Source of the DNA: an archaeon | GTDB taxonomy: Archaea; Thermoproteota; Bathyarchaeia; TCS64 | NCBI GenBank assembly: GCA_020444005.1 | Contig: JAHLLU010000071.1 | Location: forward strand, 1-8,657 | Direction: 5' to 3' | DNA length: 8,657 bases | Position numbers and translations under genes: made by a program | Part shown: piece after piece, positions 6,869 through 8,657 of the stretch | Layout: the number at the start of each line of letters is the position of its first letter | How positions within the stretch are numbered: the first letter of the stretch is position 1 | Notes under the pieces: generated by a model | Database searches by the model: none | Told to the model about the DNA's origin: nothing | The model's input: the letters and a program-made list of their open reading frames with translations, nothing else

Positions 6869-7424
6869 CTGTGCCTTCCCCAGCCTCATAGTAGGGCTTG
6901 GTCTCAAACCCGAACATATTGGCTACGATGTTACCGGGGAACAAACGTACTTTCTTGTTGTACTCTGTGACTGCCTCATTGTATCTGAGACGAGCCACGG
7001 CGATCCTGTTTTCTGTGCCCTCAAGCTCATCGATCAATCCGAGCACTAATGTGTTCGCCTCAAGGTCAGGATAATCTTCAACAACCACAACTGCTAGAAG
7101 ACGGTTGGACACATCATCCATCTCCTCTGCAGCGTTTATCTGTTCATCCACGCTGCCATCAAGGCTGTCAGTCCATCCGCTACGCGCTGCTGCTATGTCA
7201 GTTAGTAGGCTTTGCTCATAGTTGATGTAGAGTTTGGTCGCGTTTACCACGTTGGGGATGAGGTCGTATCGTCGCTGGTACTGTACCTCGATCTGTGCCC
7301 ACTCGTTCTCAACCTGTATCTCAGCTGAGACCAAGCCATTGTAGCTACTCCAGACCATGATGGCTGGTACAAGTATAACGACGGCAACCACGCCGATGAT
7401 AATGAGGTTTCTATTTTGACTCAA
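6843..7424 (-). CDS. lemA: LemA family membrane protein
   Basis: This 193-residue protein has one N-terminal membrane helix (about 7-25) followed by the helical LemA domain. Conserved parts are YNGLVSAEIQVENEWAQIEV (28-47), RRYDLIPNVV (51-60), EDYPDL (116-121), ELEGTENRIAVARLRYNEAV (133-152) and YNKKVRLFPGNIVANMFGF (155-173). The last segment is the family signature. LemA proteins are membrane proteins of unknown biochemical function, very often next to TPM-domain proteins as here. The start codon is TTG at 7424. An in-frame TGA three codons upstream excludes a longer start, and the next internal ATG would remove most of the membrane helix. It is the first gene of the lemA-TPM pair, so the two products probably work together at the membrane. 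Confidence 0.93.
   Translation of the reverse strand: MSQNRNLIIIGVVAVVILVPAIMVWSSYNGLVSAEIQVENEWAQIEVQYQRRYDLIPNVVNATKLYINYEQSLLTDIAAARSGWTDSLDGSVDEQINAAEEMDDVSNRLLAVVVVEDYPDLEANTLVLGLIDELEGTENRIAVARLRYNEAVTEYNKKVRLFPGNIVANMFGFETKPYYEAGEGTDEVPNVPI
6874..6881 (-). promoter_or_regulatory. Ribosome binding site deciding the TPM start
   Basis: On the reverse strand GGGGAAGG is followed by CACAG and then ATG at 6868, inside the 3' end of lemA. A five-base spacing suits translation of an internal operon gene and supports 6868 over 6907 or 6856 as the start. Confidence 0.5.
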
Positions 7425-7463
7425 ATGTATTCAACTCGTGTTAAAAACCGGATGCGTGGCATG

Positions 7464-7483
7464 TTATAAATTTACTTAAATCC
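7464..7483. promoter_or_regulatory. Divergent promoter region of lemA and the VTT gene
   Basis: The 83-base gap between TTG 7424 (minus) and TTG 7508 (plus) contains ttataaatttacttaaatcc. On the minus strand aaatttataa is a good TATA box, predicting a start near 7442 and an 18-base leader for lemA. On the plus strand cttaaat (7475-7481) lies about 30 bases before TTG 7508. Another T/A tract at 7438-7446 could also serve lemA. Spacing and composition are the only evidence. Confidence 0.45.
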
Positions 7484-7507
7484 ATCCTTACTCAACTATA
7501 GGCTACT

Positions 7508-8173
7508 TTGAAGCGGAAAGCAGCCCTTAGCATACTCGGAGTTATAACAGTCGCGGCTATCTCAGGAGGGTTACTGTGGAAACTCATGGTACAGGGCGAC
7601 AGCCTAGGTCAGCTTGGAATCATAGGCGTATTGATTGCGGCTATGTTGAGTCATCTTACTGTAGTAGCGCGAGACATGTTCATACCCTTATTCCTACCCC
7701 TTGCCTCTGTCTATCACCCAATCATACTAGGTACTGCAGCAGGCACAGGGGCCGCCATCGGGGAGGTTACAACATATTTTCTGGGATGGGGTGTTGCTGA
7801 AAGCCTTGAAGAGATGAGTGATGCCGAGGATAGGATAGCTCGATGGATTAACAAGTATGGGCTCTGGGCTGTACTCCTTGTTGCATTAACGCCTCTTCCT
7901 GATACTCCAATTGTGATACTCGCTGGTTCAAGAAAGCTGCCTTTCGGTAAACTGGCGGTTGTCGAGGTAGTCGGCAAATCTATCCTCTATAGTGTGGGGG
8001 CTGTGATGGGTGGAATGGTCTACGGTGGGCTAGAGAACACCTTGGGTACAGTTATCGCATCAGCCTTGATGGTGATAGGCTCACTGATATTCAGTATTGC
8101 TGTAACTTGGAAACCTAGTCGCGACTGGATATTCGGTTGGATGGAGAAACTTGTTCCACAGATGAAAGATTAG
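7508..8173 (+). CDS. VTT-domain (SNARE-associated / DedA-YqaA-like) membrane protein
   Basis: This 221-residue protein has about six hydrophobic segments: roughly 5-27, 36-56, 58-95 (including a possible re-entrant loop), 117-140, 150-172 and 178-200. GTGAAIGEVTTYFLGWGVAE (79-98) matches the VTT pattern of a Gly-rich turn, Glu86 and a Tyr-x-x-Gly helix. KYGLWAVLLVALTPLPDTPI (116-135) followed by LAGSRKLPFGKL (138-149) corresponds to the second half-motif, although the Arg usual in DedA proteins is not at its normal place. VTT proteins include DedA-type transporters and eukaryotic lipid scramblases, so a lipid or ion transport role in the cell membrane is plausible. The start is TTG 7508, because an in-frame TAG at 7499-7501 blocks anything longer. 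It is divergent from lemA. Confidence 0.8.
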   Translation: MKRKAALSILGVITVAAISGGLLWKLMVQGDSLGQLGIIGVLIAAMLSHLTVVARDMFIPLFLPLASVYHPIILGTAAGTGAAIGEVTTYFLGWGVAESLEEMSDAEDRIARWINKYGLWAVLLVALTPLPDTPIVILAGSRKLPFGKLAVVEVVGKSILYSVGAVMGGMVYGGLENTLGTVIASALMVIGSLIFSIAVTWKPSRDWIFGWMEKLVPQMKD

Positions 8174-8195
8174 TGGAGCAGAGATTGGTCAAATA

Positions 8196-8217
8196 ATTTA
8201 ACATAACATCGTTAAAT
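8196..8217. repeat. Inverted repeat upstream of iorA
   Basis: ATTTAAC, eight bases, then GTTAAAT form a perfect 7-bp inverted repeat in the gap after the VTT gene. Its position, 80 bases before the iorA start and ahead of a TATA-like box at 8250, suits an operator or activator site. It also lies 23 bases after the VTT stop and could be part of a 3' end. It is AT-rich and short, so chance is possible. Confidence 0.35.
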
Positions 8218-8249
8218 GACGTAGGGAGATTCGCTGCTTGTCGAAGGGC

Positions 8250-8257
8250 TTAAGTAC
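8250..8257 (+). promoter_or_regulatory. Possible TATA box for iorA
   Basis: The sequence ttaagtac, preceded by the purine-rich cgaaggg (BRE-like), predicts a transcript start near 8279. That gives an 18-base leader carrying the AGGTG at 8285-8289. The TATA match is moderate; the AT-rich aaatattt at 8291-8298 is a competitor if translation begins at ATG 8333. Confidence 0.35.
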
Positions 8258-8284
8258 GGAGTCCGACACCAGCCCACTAAATCC

Positions 8285-8289
8285 AGGTG
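8285..8289 (+). promoter_or_regulatory. Shine-Dalgarno site deciding the iorA start
   Basis: AGGTG matches the core of the archaeal Shine-Dalgarno GGAGGTGAT and is seven bases before TTG 8297. It favours that TTG over ATG 8333. Confidence 0.45.
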
Positions 8290-8296
8290 TAAATAT

Positions 8297-8657
8297 TTGG
8301 AACCAAGACAAACAAACGCCCCAATTTTGTATATGGGCAACAACGCAATCGCAAGAGGAGCAATAGAAGCCGGAGTAAAAGTAGTAGCAGGTTATCCCGG
8401 TACTCCAAGCAGCGAGATATTGTCCACAATAGCACGAGACGCGCGGAAATATGGTATGCACGTCGAGTGGAGCACAAACGAGAAAGTAGCATACGAGGTC
8501 GCATATGGTGCGGCTCTCAGCGGAGTACGGGCATTGATGACCACCAAGCACCTTGGTGTCAACGTACTCAGTGATGCTTTACTGGTTTCAGCTTATACAG
8601 GTGTCAACGGTGGACTGGTAATCGTTACAGCTGATGATATTCACCCCTTCAGCAGCC
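8297..8657 (+). CDS. iorA: Indolepyruvate:ferredoxin oxidoreductase alpha subunit, 5' part only
   Basis: The first 120 codons are present and the gene runs off the right edge. MGNNAIARGAIEAGVKVV (13-30), GYPGTPSSEIL (32-42), WSTNEKVAYEVAYGAALSG (58-76) and TTKHLGVNVLSDAL (82-95) are the N-terminal signatures of IorA. The enzyme is the thiamine-diphosphate subunit of a two-subunit cytosolic complex. It oxidatively decarboxylates aryl pyruvates from aromatic amino acid transamination to acyl-CoA and reduces ferredoxin. The C-terminal Fe-S clusters are outside the window. I prefer TTG 8297: an AGGTG site sits seven bases upstream, and the residues before ATG 8333 (APILY) continue the conserved first strand. 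The frame is closed by TAG at 8222. A related 2-oxoacid:ferredoxin oxidoreductase cannot be ruled out. Confidence 0.85.
   Translation, partial: MEPRQTNAPILYMGNNAIARGAIEAGVKVVAGYPGTPSSEILSTIARDARKYGMHVEWSTNEKVAYEVAYGAALSGVRALMTTKHLGVNVLSDALLVSAYTGVNGGLVIVTADDIHPFSS

Noticed and set aside
6807..7049. A plus-strand 80-codon frame across the lemA-TPM junction.
   Set aside because: It is antisense to two well-recognised genes and has no upstream signals.
8198..8551. Minus-strand frames of 117 and 75 codons.
   Set aside because: They oppose the IorA coding frame, which has strong conserved motifs; the Leu-rich translation is a codon-composition shadow.

Overview
The window looks archaeal. Its protein families are ones common in archaea: a COG1751 pyruvate-kinase-C-like protein, an F420-type luciferase-fold oxidoreductase, an IorA-type 2-oxoacid:ferredoxin oxidoreductase, PflX/AmrS-type radical SAM enzymes and a multi-CBS protein. 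Several genes also have an archaeal TATA-like box about 24-27 bases before the start codon, which suggests leaderless or nearly leaderless mRNAs. GTG and TTG starts are used alongside ATG. I cannot assign a phylum from sequence alone. No mobile element, CRISPR array, tRNA or rRNA is visible, and the region reads as ordinary, very compact chromosomal sequence.

Layout from left to right: (-) a four-CBS protein running off the left edge, 976 to 1; (+) an NRDE/TANGO2-type protein, 1027-1788; (-) a PflX-like radical SAM protein, 1777-2880; (+) an AmmeMemoRadiSam-type radical SAM enzyme, 2927-3952; (-) a PEBP/YbhB-like protein, 3944-4426; (+) a COG1751 pyruvate-kinase-C-like protein, 4506-5129; (+) a luciferase-like F420-dependent oxidoreductase, 5165-6067; (-) a two-gene operon of lemA (6843-7424) followed by a secreted TPM-domain protein (6068-6868); (+) a VTT/DedA-like membrane protein, 7508-8173; and (+) the first 120 codons of an indolepyruvate:ferredoxin oxidoreductase alpha subunit, from 8297. 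No gene-free stretch exceeds about 125 bases.

The organisation is striking. Strands alternate almost gene by gene. The three convergent pairs overlap by 12 and 9 bases or abut with no gap. The four divergent pairs are separated by only 46-83 bases, and three of those gaps hold an AT-rich, partly symmetrical TATA element that could serve both directions. Only lemA-TPM is clearly an operon.

Functionally there are three themes. One is Fe-S/radical chemistry: two radical SAM proteins with cysteine-rich N-termini sit back to back, and IorA is a ferredoxin-linked oxidoreductase. The second is the cell envelope: LemA, TPM and the VTT protein. The third is poorly understood housekeeping proteins: TANGO2-like, PEBP, COG1751 and CBS. 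I see no clear new system. The best leads are the divergent radical SAM pair beside an unusual TANGO2-like protein, and the overlapping or shared control regions.
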